The position numbers were made by a program, and so were the translations under genes. Of a stretch of 64,000 nt of DNA, positions 9,189-18,492 are shown in pieces. The stretch is from Allobosea lupini (lineage in GTDB: Bacteria; Pseudomonadota; Alphaproteobacteria; Rhizobiales; Beijerinckiaceae), in NCBI RefSeq assembly GCF_900109525.1, contig NZ_FOAN01000003.1, forward strand, positions 434,001-498,000, in the 5' to 3' direction. A model generated the notes under the pieces. That model was not told the origin of the DNA, ran no database searches, and saw nothing but the letters and a program-made list of their open reading frames with translations. Positions within the stretch are counted from its first letter, which is position 1; each line of letters opens with the position of its first letter.

Positions 9189-9803
9189 ATGACCATTCGT
9201 CTGCACCGCGGCGATCTTCCCGATGGGTTCGAGCCGGGCCCGATCCTGGCGATCGACACCGAGACGCTCGGCCTCAATCCGCAGCGCGACCGGCTCTGCG
9301 TGGTGCAGCTTTCGCGTGGCGACGGCACTGCCGACGTCGTCCAGATCCCGAAGGGCGCCCCGGCGCCGGCCAATCTCTGCCGCATCCTCGCCGATCCCGG
9401 CGTGCTGAAGCTGTTCCACTTCGCCCGCTTCGACATCGCCGCGCTGGAGAAGGCGTTCGGCGTCGTCACCACGCCGGTCTATTGCACCAAGATCGCCTCC
9501 AAGCTGGTGCGCACCTATACGGATCGGCACGGGCTGAAGGACCTCGTCCGCGAGCTCCTCGGGGTCGAATTGTCGAAACAGCAGCAATCCTCGGACTGGG
9601 GCGCCGATACGCTGACCGAAGCGCAGCTCGGCTATGCCGCCTCGGACGTGCTGCATCTGCATGCCCTGAAGACGAAGCTCGATGTGATGCTGGAGCGCGA
9701 GAGCCGCGGCCATCTCGCCAAGGCCTGCTTCGACTTCCTTCCGGCGCGCGCCGAGCTTGATCTCGCCGGTTGGCCAGAGGTCGACATCTTCGCGCATACG
9801 TAA
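9189..9803 (+). CDS. rnd: Ribonuclease D family 3'-5' exonuclease
   Basis: This 204-residue protein contains only the DnaQ-like DEDDy exonuclease domain. Exo I is AIDTETLGL, Exo II is HFARFDIAAL and Exo III is YAASDVLHL, carrying the four acidic metal ligands and the tyrosine. The HRDC domains of E. coli RNase D are absent, as usual for the short alphaproteobacterial form. An upstream in-frame start (9147) exists, but the ATG at 9189 has AGG 8 bases before it and begins at the conserved part. It heads the lptC-lptA-lptB-rpoN gene string. Confidence 0.9.
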   Translation: MTIRLHRGDLPDGFEPGPILAIDTETLGLNPQRDRLCVVQLSRGDGTADVVQIPKGAPAPANLCRILADPGVLKLFHFARFDIAALEKAFGVVTTPVYCTKIASKLVRTYTDRHGLKDLVRELLGVELSKQQQSSDWGADTLTEAQLGYAASDVLHLHALKTKLDVMLERESRGHLAKACFDFLPARAELDLAGWPEVDIFAHT

Positions 9804-9920
9804 AGTTGATGTATCTGGGCTAGGGTCATCCGTCTGGCGGTCGCCGGACCGGCCGCTGCTGATTGTCGGCGTGCGCCGGTTCGACATGAAAAAGCCGCCG
9901 GTGGCTGGCAATGGGCGGGC

Positions 9921-10658
9921 ATGAGCTTGGCGATCACAACTCCTGAGACACGCAGCCCGGCGGCGATTCGGGCGCAGATGCGGCAGAGCGCCTTCCGCGC
10001 TGCGCGCCGGCATTCCGCGCTCGTGCGCCTGCTCCGGCGCCTGATTCCGATCGGGGCGATCGTCGCTGTGGTGGGGTTGATCATCGTTCCCTTCCTCAAC
10101 CCGCTGCGCCATGCCGGCAATTTCTCGCTGGGTGGGATCAGCCTGTCGGGCGGCAAGGTGGTGATGGAAACGCCGAAGCTCGCCGGCTATCGCAAGGACA
10201 ACAGTCCTTACGAGGTCACGGCGGAATCGGCTCTGCAGGACGTCCGCAATCCCACGCAGATCGAGCTCGTGCAGATGGTCGCGCGGGTGCTGATGAAGTC
10301 CGAAGGCTGGATCAACATCAATGCCCGCAGCGGCCTTTTCGACCAGACGAAAGAGAAGCTGAAGCTGGTCGACGACGTGAAGATCCGCACCGATTCGGGC
10401 TATGATGTCCGCATGCGCACCGCCGACGTTGATTTCAAGGCCGGAACCGTCAACTCGCGCGAGCCGGTGAAGGTCAATCTCGGCACGACGACGGTTGACG
10501 CCGATACGCTTGACGTGAAGGACAATGGCGCGCTCATCACCTTCGAGGGGCGCGTGCATGTGCTGATCGAGAACGCGCCGGCCCGCAGCCTGGCCGGCCC
10601 GGAGCGCGAAGGCAGCACGCCCAATCTCGAAGCTCTTCGCCCGGCCGGCAAGCCGTGA
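9921..10658 (+). CDS. lptC: LPS export protein LptC
   Basis: This 245-residue bitopic protein has a basic N-terminus, one transmembrane helix (about residues 42-62, IPIGAIVAVVGLIIVPF) and a periplasmic beta-jellyroll. The region after the helix (GISLSGGKVVMETPKLAGYRK) is typical of the LptC/YrbK family in Hyphomicrobiales. It bridges the LptBFG transporter and LptA in LPS transport. It sits directly upstream of lptA, with stop and possible start overlapping (GTGA). Confidence 0.9.
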   Translation: MSLAITTPETRSPAAIRAQMRQSAFRAARRHSALVRLLRRLIPIGAIVAVVGLIIVPFLNPLRHAGNFSLGGISLSGGKVVMETPKLAGYRKDNSPYEVTAESALQDVRNPTQIELVQMVARVLMKSEGWININARSGLFDQTKEKLKLVDDVKIRTDSGYDVRMRTADVDFKAGTVNSREPVKVNLGTTTVDADTLDVKDNGALITFEGRVHVLIENAPARSLAGPEREGSTPNLEALRPAGKP

Positions 10659-10699
10659 GATCATCGCATCCAGCCATGCAGATCAGCCACAGGTCACCG

Positions 10700-11338
10700 A
10701 TGAAAGCTCTCGCTCTCGCTCTCGCTGTTCTGGTCGCTCCGGCGCTGTCGACAGCTGCATTCGCTCAGCAGCCGGCCGCCAAGCCGGCCAAGGCGCGCGG
10801 TGGCGCTCCGGGCTCGCCTTTCGGCGGCATGGGCGGCGACAGCAAGGAACCGATCAAGATCGACGCGAACAAGCTCGACGTGCTCGACAAGGACAACAAG
10901 GCGGTCTTCTCCGGCAATGTCGTCGCCGTGCAGGGCGAGACGACCGTGCGCTGCTCGGTGATGACGGTGTTCTATGAGGGCCGGGGCCAGGGTGGGACGC
11001 CGAGGCCGGCGCAGCCTGCTGCGCAAGGCCAGGGCGCCAATGACGGCGCGATCAAGCGCATCGAATGCAGCGGGCCGGTCACCGTCGTGTCGAAAACCCA
11101 GGCCGCGACCTCGGACAATGCCGTCTTCGACCGCGCCAATAATCAGGTGATCATGACCGGCAATGTCGCGCTGAACGATGGCCCGAACATCACCCGCGGC
11201 GACAAGCTGGTCTATAATACGCAGACCGGCATCGCCAACGTGACGTCGAGCGGGCGTGTCCAGGGCTTCTTCGTGCCGAACTCGGGTGACAACAAGGACG
11301 GCAAGGACAACAAGGCCGGCGCCAAGCCAACCAATTGA
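10700..11338 (+). CDS. lptA: LPS transport periplasmic protein LptA
   Basis: This is a 212-residue exported protein. The ATG at 10700 gives a clean signal peptide (MKALALALAVLVAPALSTAAFA, predicted cut after AFA), with AGG 6 bases upstream. The longer frame from the GTG at 10655 would bury that signal. The OstA/LptA domain is visible in ANKLDVLDKDNKAVFSGNV, TSDNAVFDRANNQVIMTGNV and RGDKLVYNTQTG, the repeating beta-strand pattern of the periplasmic LPS bridge. A lysine/asparagine-rich tail closes it. Confidence 0.92.
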   Translation: MKALALALAVLVAPALSTAAFAQQPAAKPAKARGGAPGSPFGGMGGDSKEPIKIDANKLDVLDKDNKAVFSGNVVAVQGETTVRCSVMTVFYEGRGQGGTPRPAQPAAQGQGANDGAIKRIECSGPVTVVSKTQAATSDNAVFDRANNQVIMTGNVALNDGPNITRGDKLVYNTQTGIANVTSSGRVQGFFVPNSGDNKDGKDNKAGAKPTN

Positions 11339-11443
11339 TATTCCTTTGCGGCAGGGGCGGCTGCAGGAAGGCGTTGCCAGTTCGGCGCGCCTGGCATACC
11401 AGAGCGGACCCATGTCGAACGCCAGCAGCTTGAATTTCCTCCT

Positions 11444-12346
11444 GTGACGATATCCACGTCTCCGCCTTCCGATGCTGGCCAGCAGGCGCAGCCAAGCCCG
11501 GCGCGGCCGGCCAAGGCGCCGGCGACGCCGGGGCTGTTCGGGCGACTCTTCGGCCGGGGCAAGGACAAGCAGGCTGTCGAAGACGACGAGCAGCCTGGCC
11601 CGGTCGCGAGCGCGGTCGGCGGTGCCGGCATCCTCGCCGTCAGCGGCCTGCGCAAGACCTATGGCGCCCGCAATGTCGTGAGCGAGGCCTCGCTCTATGT
11701 CCGCAATGGCGAGGCGGTCGGCCTGCTCGGCCCGAACGGCGCCGGCAAGACCACGATCTTCTACATGATCACCGGTCTGGTCAGCGCCGATATGGGTGTG
11801 ATCTCGCTCGAAGGGAACGACATCACCAACCTGCCGATGTACCAGCGCGCCCGGCTCGGCATCGGCTATCTGCCGCAGGAAGCCTCGATCTTCCGCGGCC
11901 TCTCGGTCGAGGACAATATCCGGGCCGTGCTCGAGGTGGTTGAGCCGAACCGCAAGAAGCGCGAGCGCGAGCTCGACAAGCTGCTCGACGAATTCAACAT
12001 CAGCCGCCTTCGCAAGGCGCCCTCGATCGCGCTCTCGGGCGGCGAGCGCCGCCGCTGCGAGATCGCCCGCGCACTCGCCGGGCGGCCCTCCTTCATCCTG
12101 CTCGACGAGCCCTTCGCCGGCATCGACCCGATCGCGGTCGGCGACATCCAGGAGCTGGTCCGGCAATTGACCGATCGCGGCATCGGCGTGCTGATCACCG
12201 ACCACAATGTCCGCGAGACGCTCGGGTTGGTCGATCGCGCCTACATCATCCATTCCGGCCGGGTGCTGACCGAGGGCTCACCGGCCGAGATCATCGCCAA
12301 TGCCGATGTCCGGCGTGTCTATCTCGGCGAGGATTTCCGGCTCTGA
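11444..12346 (+). CDS. lptB: LPS export ABC transporter ATPase LptB
   Basis: This 300-residue ATPase drives LPS extraction with LptFG. Motifs in order are Walker A GPNGAGKTT, Q-loop YLPQEASIF, signature LSGGERRRCEIARAL, Walker B FILLDEPFAGIDP and the H-loop ITDHNVRETL. The first 60 residues are a proline- and alanine-rich extension before the ATPase core, seen in many alphaproteobacterial LptB proteins. The GTG start is the first in-frame start after a stop; its ribosome-binding site is weak, so the exact start is uncertain. Confidence 0.93.
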   Translation: MTISTSPPSDAGQQAQPSPARPAKAPATPGLFGRLFGRGKDKQAVEDDEQPGPVASAVGGAGILAVSGLRKTYGARNVVSEASLYVRNGEAVGLLGPNGAGKTTIFYMITGLVSADMGVISLEGNDITNLPMYQRARLGIGYLPQEASIFRGLSVEDNIRAVLEVVEPNRKKRERELDKLLDEFNISRLRKAPSIALSGGERRRCEIARALAGRPSFILLDEPFAGIDPIAVGDIQELVRQLTDRGIGVLITDHNVRETLGLVDRAYIIHSGRVLTEGSPAEIIANADVRRVYLGEDFRL

Positions 12347-12405
12347 GGCGTCCGACACGCGGTCGCCACACCAGCTATGTTGCGGTGCATTAACTTCCCG
12401 ACGCA

Positions 12406-12451
12406 AAAGCCTGTCCAAGGCTTTGACGTGGCCGCGGCCGGCGGTTAGTCT
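12406..12451 (+). promoter_or_regulatory. Putative sigma-70 promoter of rpoN with overlapping inverted repeat
   Basis: TTGACG (12423-12428), a 17-base spacer and TAGTCT (12446-12451) resemble a sigma-70 promoter 55 bases before the rpoN start. The perfect inverted repeat AAAGCCT/AGGCTTT (12406-12412 and 12418-12424) runs into the -35 box. It could be an operator or the end of the lptB transcript. Confidence 0.4.
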
Positions 12452-12506
12452 GTTCCACAGGCAAGAACCGTGCCGAATTGCCGCAGGCTAAGGAGTCGGG
12501 ATCGCG

Positions 12507-14039
12507 ATGGCGATGATGCCACGCATGGAGCTGCGCCAGGGCCAGTCCCTGGTGATGACGCCGCAGCTATTGCAGGCGATCAAGCTGCTCCAGCTCTCCC
12601 ATCTCGAACTCCAGAGCTTCGTCGAGGGCGAGCTCGAGCGCAATCCGCTGCTCGAGCGCGGCGACGAGGCTCCCGATGCCGGCTCGCTCAACGGCGCCGG
12701 CGAAAGCCCGCTCGCCGCCGATGCCGAAGCCTATGCCCGCGCCGAGAGCCTCAACACCCAGGAGGGCATCGAGGGCCGGCTCGGCACCGGGCTCGACAAT
12801 GTCTTCCAGAACGAGCAGCCCAAGGCGGCGCGGCTGGAGACACAAGGAGCCGACAGCCTGCCGATCATCGGCGGCACCTATGGCGGCTCCGGCGGCTCGT
12901 TCGATGAGGGGCCCGAGGGCTTCGAAAGCGGGCTGACAAGCGAGCTTTCGCTGCACGAGCATCTCAGCGCCCAGCTCGACCTGGCCTTGACCGCGCCGGC
13001 CGAACGCCTGATCGGCCGCCACATCATCGATGGCGTTGATGATGCCGGCTATCTGACCGAGCCGCTTGCCGACATCGCCGAACGCCTCGGCGTCGATCTT
13101 GCCAGGGTCGAGCGGGTACTCGCCATCGTCCAGGGCTTCGATCCCAGCGGTGTCGCCGCCCGCGATGTCGGCGAGTGCCTGGCGATCCAGCTGCGTGACC
13201 GCGACCGCTACGACCCGGCCATGCAGGCCCTCATCGCCAACCTGCCGCTCCTCGCCAAGCGCGACTTTGCCACCCTGAAGCGCATCTGCGGCGTCGATGA
13301 CGAGGACATCGCCGACATGGTCGCCGAGATCCGGCGGCTCGACCCCAAGCCTGGGCGCGCCTTCGGCGGCTCGGCGGCGGAGACGGTGGTGCCGGATGTC
13401 TTCATCCGTGCTGCGCCGGACGGTTCCTGGCTTGTCGATCTCAACCCAGACACGTTGCCGCGCGTGCTGGTCAACCAGACCTATCATGCCCGCGTCACGA
13501 AGGCGGCCCGTAGCGATGTGGACAAGGCCTTCATCGCCGAATGCCTGCAGACGGCGAATTGGCTGACCCGCTCGCTCGAGCAGCGCGCCCGCACCATCCT
13601 GAAGGTCGCCAGCGAGATCGTGCGCCAGCAGGATGGCTTCTTCGCCCATGGCGTCGAGCATCTGCGCCCGCTCAACCTCAAGACCGTCGCCGACGCGATC
13701 GGCATGCACGAATCGACGGTCTCGCGCGTCACCTCGAACAAGTACCTCGCCTGCCCGCGCGGGGTCTTCGAGATGAAATACTTCTTTTCCGCCGCGATCG
13801 CGGCGACCGGTTATGGCGAGGCGCATTCGGCCGAGGCCGTACGGCACCGCATCAAGCAGATGATCGACGAGGAGCCGCCGCGGGACGTGCTTTCAGATGA
13901 CGCCATCGTCTCCAGGCTGAAGGAGAGCGGCATCGATATCGCTCGCCGTACCGTGGCGAAGTATCGGGAATCGCTGCGCATTCCCTCCTCGATGGAGCGC
14001 CGCCGCGAGAAGGCGGCGATGGCGCTGGCCGGACGCTGA
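12507..14039 (+). CDS. rpoN: RNA polymerase sigma-54 factor RpoN
   Basis: This 510-residue sigma factor directs RNA polymerase to -24/-12 promoters. Region I is the start (RQGQSLVMTPQLLQAIKLLQ), which binds activator ATPases. A low-complexity acidic region II follows (about 45-130). The core-binding region and helix-turn-helix (HESTVSRVTSNKYLACPRG) come next. The RpoN box ARRTVAKYRE near the end contacts the -24 element. AGGAG lies 11 bases upstream of the ATG. lptB-rpoN-hpf-ptsN is a conserved order. Confidence 0.97.
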   Translation: MAMMPRMELRQGQSLVMTPQLLQAIKLLQLSHLELQSFVEGELERNPLLERGDEAPDAGSLNGAGESPLAADAEAYARAESLNTQEGIEGRLGTGLDNVFQNEQPKAARLETQGADSLPIIGGTYGGSGGSFDEGPEGFESGLTSELSLHEHLSAQLDLALTAPAERLIGRHIIDGVDDAGYLTEPLADIAERLGVDLARVERVLAIVQGFDPSGVAARDVGECLAIQLRDRDRYDPAMQALIANLPLLAKRDFATLKRICGVDDEDIADMVAEIRRLDPKPGRAFGGSAAETVVPDVFIRAAPDGSWLVDLNPDTLPRVLVNQTYHARVTKAARSDVDKAFIAECLQTANWLTRSLEQRARTILKVASEIVRQQDGFFAHGVEHLRPLNLKTVADAIGMHESTVSRVTSNKYLACPRGVFEMKYFFSAAIAATGYGEAHSAEAVRHRIKQMIDEEPPRDVLSDDAIVSRLKESGIDIARRTVAKYRESLRIPSSMERRREKAAMALAGR

Positions 14040-14148
14040 GGGGCGAACTCTTCCACGCCCGGCGTGCGGCGCAGCACAAATCGTCTTCTGTTCCATGAGA
14101 TGCTCGCAGGCTTGCCCTGCCGCCAGAGCAACTGCGCGAGACCGCGCA

Positions 14149-14177
14149 TTGACAACCCCATGAGGCCGTCCTTACCT
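14149..14177 (+). promoter_or_regulatory. Putative sigma-70 promoter of hpf
   Basis: TTGACA (14149-14154), a 17-base spacer and TTACCT (14172-14177) stand 51 bases before the hpf start, in the 188-base gap after rpoN. The match to the -35 consensus is perfect and the -10 match is moderate. Confidence 0.45.
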
Positions 14178-14227
14178 CCTGAGGATGGTCGGCTACTGAC
14201 CATGGCGACAAGAAGGGGAAGCACTCC

Positions 14228-14815
14228 ATGAGCTTGCGAATCTCCGGCAAGAATCTCGATGTCGGCGAGGCCCTCCGTGGCCAGGCCGAGGCCAGGGTCG
14301 CCGCAGCGTTGGGCAAATACTATGAGGGCGGCTATCAGGGCCACGTCACCGTCGGCAAGGATGGCACCGCCTTCAAGACCGACGGTGTTCTGCATCTGTC
14401 TTCCGGCATCACCCTCGAAGCGTCGGCCACTGCGCATGATCCTTATGCCAGCCTCGACAAGATGGCCGAGCGCATCGAGAAGCGGCTGCGCCGCTACAAG
14501 CGACGGCTGAAGGATCGCGCCGCTGCCGCCAATGGGCGGGAGGCGGCCGTGGAAATCCCCAGCTATGTGATTGCCGCTCCCGACGAGGATATCGAGGAAC
14601 ACGAGGCCGATTACGCCGGTGAGAACCCGGTGATCGTGGCCGAATCGACCAAGTCCCTGCACCAGATGACGGTAAGCGACGCGGTCGCCGAGCTCGATCT
14701 GACCGGCGCGCCTGTGGTTATCTTCCGCCATGCTGGCAATGGCCGCATGAACGTCGTATACCGCCGCCGCGACGGCAATATCGGCTGGATCGATCCGCCG
14801 GCTTCTCTTTCTTGA
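14228..14815 (+). CDS. hpf: Ribosome hibernation promoting factor, long form
   Basis: This is a 195-residue protein of the long HPF class. The N-terminal S30AE domain (about 1-110) starts SLRISGKNLDVGEALRGQ and holds the basic helix KRLRRYKRRLKDR, which lies in the 30S decoding region. The C-terminal dimerisation domain (about 135-190) includes VSDAVAELDLTGAPVVIFRH. It would dimerise ribosomes into 100S particles under starvation. A strong purine-rich SD (AAGGGGAAG) precedes it. Confidence 0.95.
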   Translation: MSLRISGKNLDVGEALRGQAEARVAAALGKYYEGGYQGHVTVGKDGTAFKTDGVLHLSSGITLEASATAHDPYASLDKMAERIEKRLRRYKRRLKDRAAAANGREAAVEIPSYVIAAPDEDIEEHEADYAGENPVIVAESTKSLHQMTVSDAVAELDLTGAPVVIFRHAGNGRMNVVYRRRDGNIGWIDPPASLS

Positions 14816-14899
14816 AGTCCCGCCGCTGATGGAATTCGGGTGCCGGCCGGGATGCCGGTGGCGCCCGCGTTCCGGCACGGGACATGCATGGATTGGCCT

Positions 14900-15361
14900 A
14901 TGACGCTGACCGATCTTCTTCGGCCCGATGCGGTGATCTCGCCGTTGCGCGCCAACAGCAAGAAGCAGGCCCTGCAGGAGCTGGCGCAGCACGCCGCCCT
15001 GCTCACCGGCCTGCCAGAGCGCGAGCTGTTCGAGGCCCTGCTCCAGCGCGAGCGTCTGGGTTCGACCGGCATCGGCGACGGCATCGCGATCCCGCATGGG
15101 CGCATGGCCGGCATCGATCGTCTTGTCGGTCTGTTCGCCCGCGCTGAGAAGGCGATCGATTTCGAGGCGCTGGACGGCCAGCCGGTCGACATCATCTTCG
15201 TGCTGATCGCGCCGGAAGGGGCGGGGGCCGATCATCTCAAGGCCCTGGCCCGCGTCGCCCGCGTGCTGCGCAACCAGGCGGTGCTGGAGCAGGTGCGCCA
15301 CGCGCATGACCCGGCCGCCATTTACGCCATCCTTGCGGAGACCGCCGCCAAGGCGGCCTGA
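14900..15361 (+). CDS. ptsN: PTS IIA-like nitrogen regulatory protein PtsN (EIIA-Ntr)
   Basis: This 153-residue EIIA domain of the nitrogen PTS is regulatory rather than sugar-transporting. The phosphorylated histidine sits in GDGIAIPHGRM. The opening TLTDLLRPDAVISPLRANSKKQALQELA is the usual Hyphomicrobiales form. An ATG at 14888, with GGGA 5 bases upstream, would add only four residues, so the start is uncertain by that amount. It lies next to rpoN and hpf, the classic sigma-54 neighbourhood. Confidence 0.94.
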   Translation: MTLTDLLRPDAVISPLRANSKKQALQELAQHAALLTGLPERELFEALLQRERLGSTGIGDGIAIPHGRMAGIDRLVGLFARAEKAIDFEALDGQPVDIIFVLIAPEGAGADHLKALARVARVLRNQAVLEQVRHAHDPAAIYAILAETAAKAA

Positions 15362-15367
15362 CGGCAG

Positions 15368-15392
15368 GCCGCATGAGGCGGCTTCTTCCTTT
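15368..15392 (+). terminator. Putative intrinsic terminator after ptsN
   Basis: GCCGC, loop ATGAG and GCGGC (15368-15382) are followed by the pyrimidine-rich TTCTTCCTTT. The stem is only 5 bp, so termination is plausible but weak. Confidence 0.4.
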
Positions 15393-15496
15393 GAATGATG
15401 ACAGTCTGGGCTTGGAGGCCTTGCCCCGAGCGGCTATGACGCGGCCGAAGCTGTGAGGCGCCGTGCGCGGCGCCATTGAACCGCCGGAGTGCCGCG

Positions 15497-17109
<1,613 letters not shown>

Positions 17110-17113
<4 letters not shown>

Positions 17114-17442
17114 TCGCCCGCGCTGCCGTCGCCGTCCTGCTGGCCCTGGCTCCCGCTGTCGCATCGGCGCAGCCGCGTCCCGTTCCGGCGACGTGCTCGC
17201 GTGACCTGTTCCAGAACGAGGCGGCGATGCGCCAGCGCCAGTACAAGATGCAGCAGGTCGCCACGGCCGACCAGGCGACGCAATGCGCCGCCTGGCGCGA
17301 CCACGTGACCTTCATGCAGAAGGCGCGTTCGGTCTTCGCGACCTGCCAGACCGGCCGGCAGCGCGAGGAGAACGTCGCGCAGATGGACCAGTCGCTCGCC
17401 GACTATCGCGTGCTGCTCGCCAATCGCTGCGGGCGCCGATAG
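17110..17442 (+). CDS. Small exported protein of unknown function
   Basis: This 110-residue protein has a clear signal peptide ([20 protein letters not shown]). The mature part is about 90 residues, helical and glutamine/arginine-rich, with four cysteines that could form two disulfides. Its ATG overlaps the fumarase stop (ATGA), so translation is coupled to the TCA enzyme, though a periplasmic location makes a direct metabolic link unclear. I do not recognise the family. Confidence 0.7.
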
Positions 17443-17474
17443 ACAGTTCCGGCTCCCCTGACGAAAGGCCTGCG

Positions 17475-18140
17475 ATGACCGACCAGACAGAAAGCCCGCT
17501 CGGCATCGCCGTCGTGCCGGTGACGCCGTTCCAGCAGAACTGCTCGATCGTCTGGTGCACACGCACCAAGGAGGCCGCGATCGTCGATCCCGGTGGCGAT
17601 GTCGAGCGCGTCCGCGGCGCGCTGACGGAGCTCGGCGTCACGCCGGTCGCGATCTGGCTGACCCATGGCCATATCGATCATGCCGGCGGTGCGACCGAGC
17701 TCGCCGGCGTCTTGAACCTGCCGATCATCGGCCCGCACGAGGCCGACAAGTTCCTGCTCGACGCCCTGCCGCAGCAGGGGCTGATGTTCGAGATGCGCGG
17801 CGTACAGGCGGTGACGCCGACGCGCTGGCTCGCCGAAGGCGACACCGTCTCGATCGGCGATATCGAATTCTCCGTGCTGCATGTGCCGGGACACACGCCC
17901 GGCCATGTCACGCTGTTCCAGAAGGATCTGCGCTTCCTGCTCGCCGGCGACACGATCTTCGCAGGCTCGGTCGGCCGTACGGATTTCCCCTATGGCAACC
18001 ACAAGGACCTGATCGGTGGCATCAAGGGCAAGCTGCTGCCGCTCGGCGACGATGTCCAGTTCCTGCCAGGCCATGGTCAGGCGAGCACGCTCGGCGAGGA
18101 GCGCAAGACCAATCCGTTCCTGCAGGGGAATTCGCAGTAG
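17475..18140 (+). CDS. MBL-fold metallo-hydrolase, glyoxalase II-like (YcbL type)
   Basis: This 221-residue protein is a compact metallo-beta-lactamase-fold hydrolase. The metal motif THGHIDHAGG (HxHxDH), then VPGHTPGHV, AGDTIF and the late GHGQASTLGEER supply the usual ligands. It lacks the C-terminal substrate domain of full glyoxalase II, so the YcbL-like subgroup fits best. The ATG at 17475 follows GAAAGG. The larger frame from 17283 runs through the upstream gene and is not used. It lies 32 bases after the small exported protein gene. Confidence 0.9.
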   Translation: MTDQTESPLGIAVVPVTPFQQNCSIVWCTRTKEAAIVDPGGDVERVRGALTELGVTPVAIWLTHGHIDHAGGATELAGVLNLPIIGPHEADKFLLDALPQQGLMFEMRGVQAVTPTRWLAEGDTVSIGDIEFSVLHVPGHTPGHVTLFQKDLRFLLAGDTIFAGSVGRTDFPYGNHKDLIGGIKGKLLPLGDDVQFLPGHGQASTLGEERKTNPFLQGNSQ

Positions 18141-18149
18141 GCCACCGCT

Positions 18150-18247
18150 GTCATGCTCGCCCTTGTGGCGAGCATCCACGTCTCGAACACTGCGCGCGAT
18201 CATTGATGCGAAGACGTGGATAGTCGGGACAAGCCCGACCATGATGG
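18150..18247 (+). repeat. Dispersed intergenic repeat, family A, copy 1
   Basis: This is a near-100-base element with two nested inverted parts. GCTCGCC/GGCGAGC near the left end is followed by ATCCACGTC, and GACGTGGAT is followed by GTCGGG/CCCGAC near the right end. The reverse complement of 52637-52730 matches it closely at both ends. Such palindromic units are common between genes in Hyphomicrobiales. Confidence 0.8.
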
Positions 18248-18492
18248 GAAAGGTGATGACCCAGAAACGCTAACGGCCATGTCCGGAAGAGCGCGCGTAC
18301 ATCCGGCGTCGCTGGCTTCGGGTTCATGGCCGTCTTCAACGGAACGGAGGGCGGTGGAACGCCCTCGACATTGCCGTGATCCCGATATGGGACTGTGATC
18401 CCATCATTGCAAGGGCAGGTCCATGACAGTGGGCCACGCGTTCAGGCGCTTGACCGCGTTGCCGGTTTCGCTGCCCATGCGATAGTCGGGCG
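18248..18492. other. Non-coding stretch with two further inverted repeats
   Basis: Together with repeat A this makes a 352-base gap before the cardiolipin synthase gene. It holds ACGGCCATG/CATGGCCGT (18273-18281 and 18325-18333) and the hairpin GAGGGCG-GTGGAA-CGCCCTC (18347-18366). No gene is credible here. The second hairpin lacks a T-run. Confidence 0.5.

Noticed and set aside
8493..10664. Minus-strand frame of 723 codons spanning DUF805, rnd and lptC
   Set aside because: It crosses three recognised genes and two intergenic gaps and shows no domain. It is a codon-bias artefact.
17283..17474. Longer N-terminus for the metallo-hydrolase
   Set aside because: It would overlap the small exported protein gene in another frame and lacks similarity. 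The ATG at 17475 has a good ribosome-binding site.
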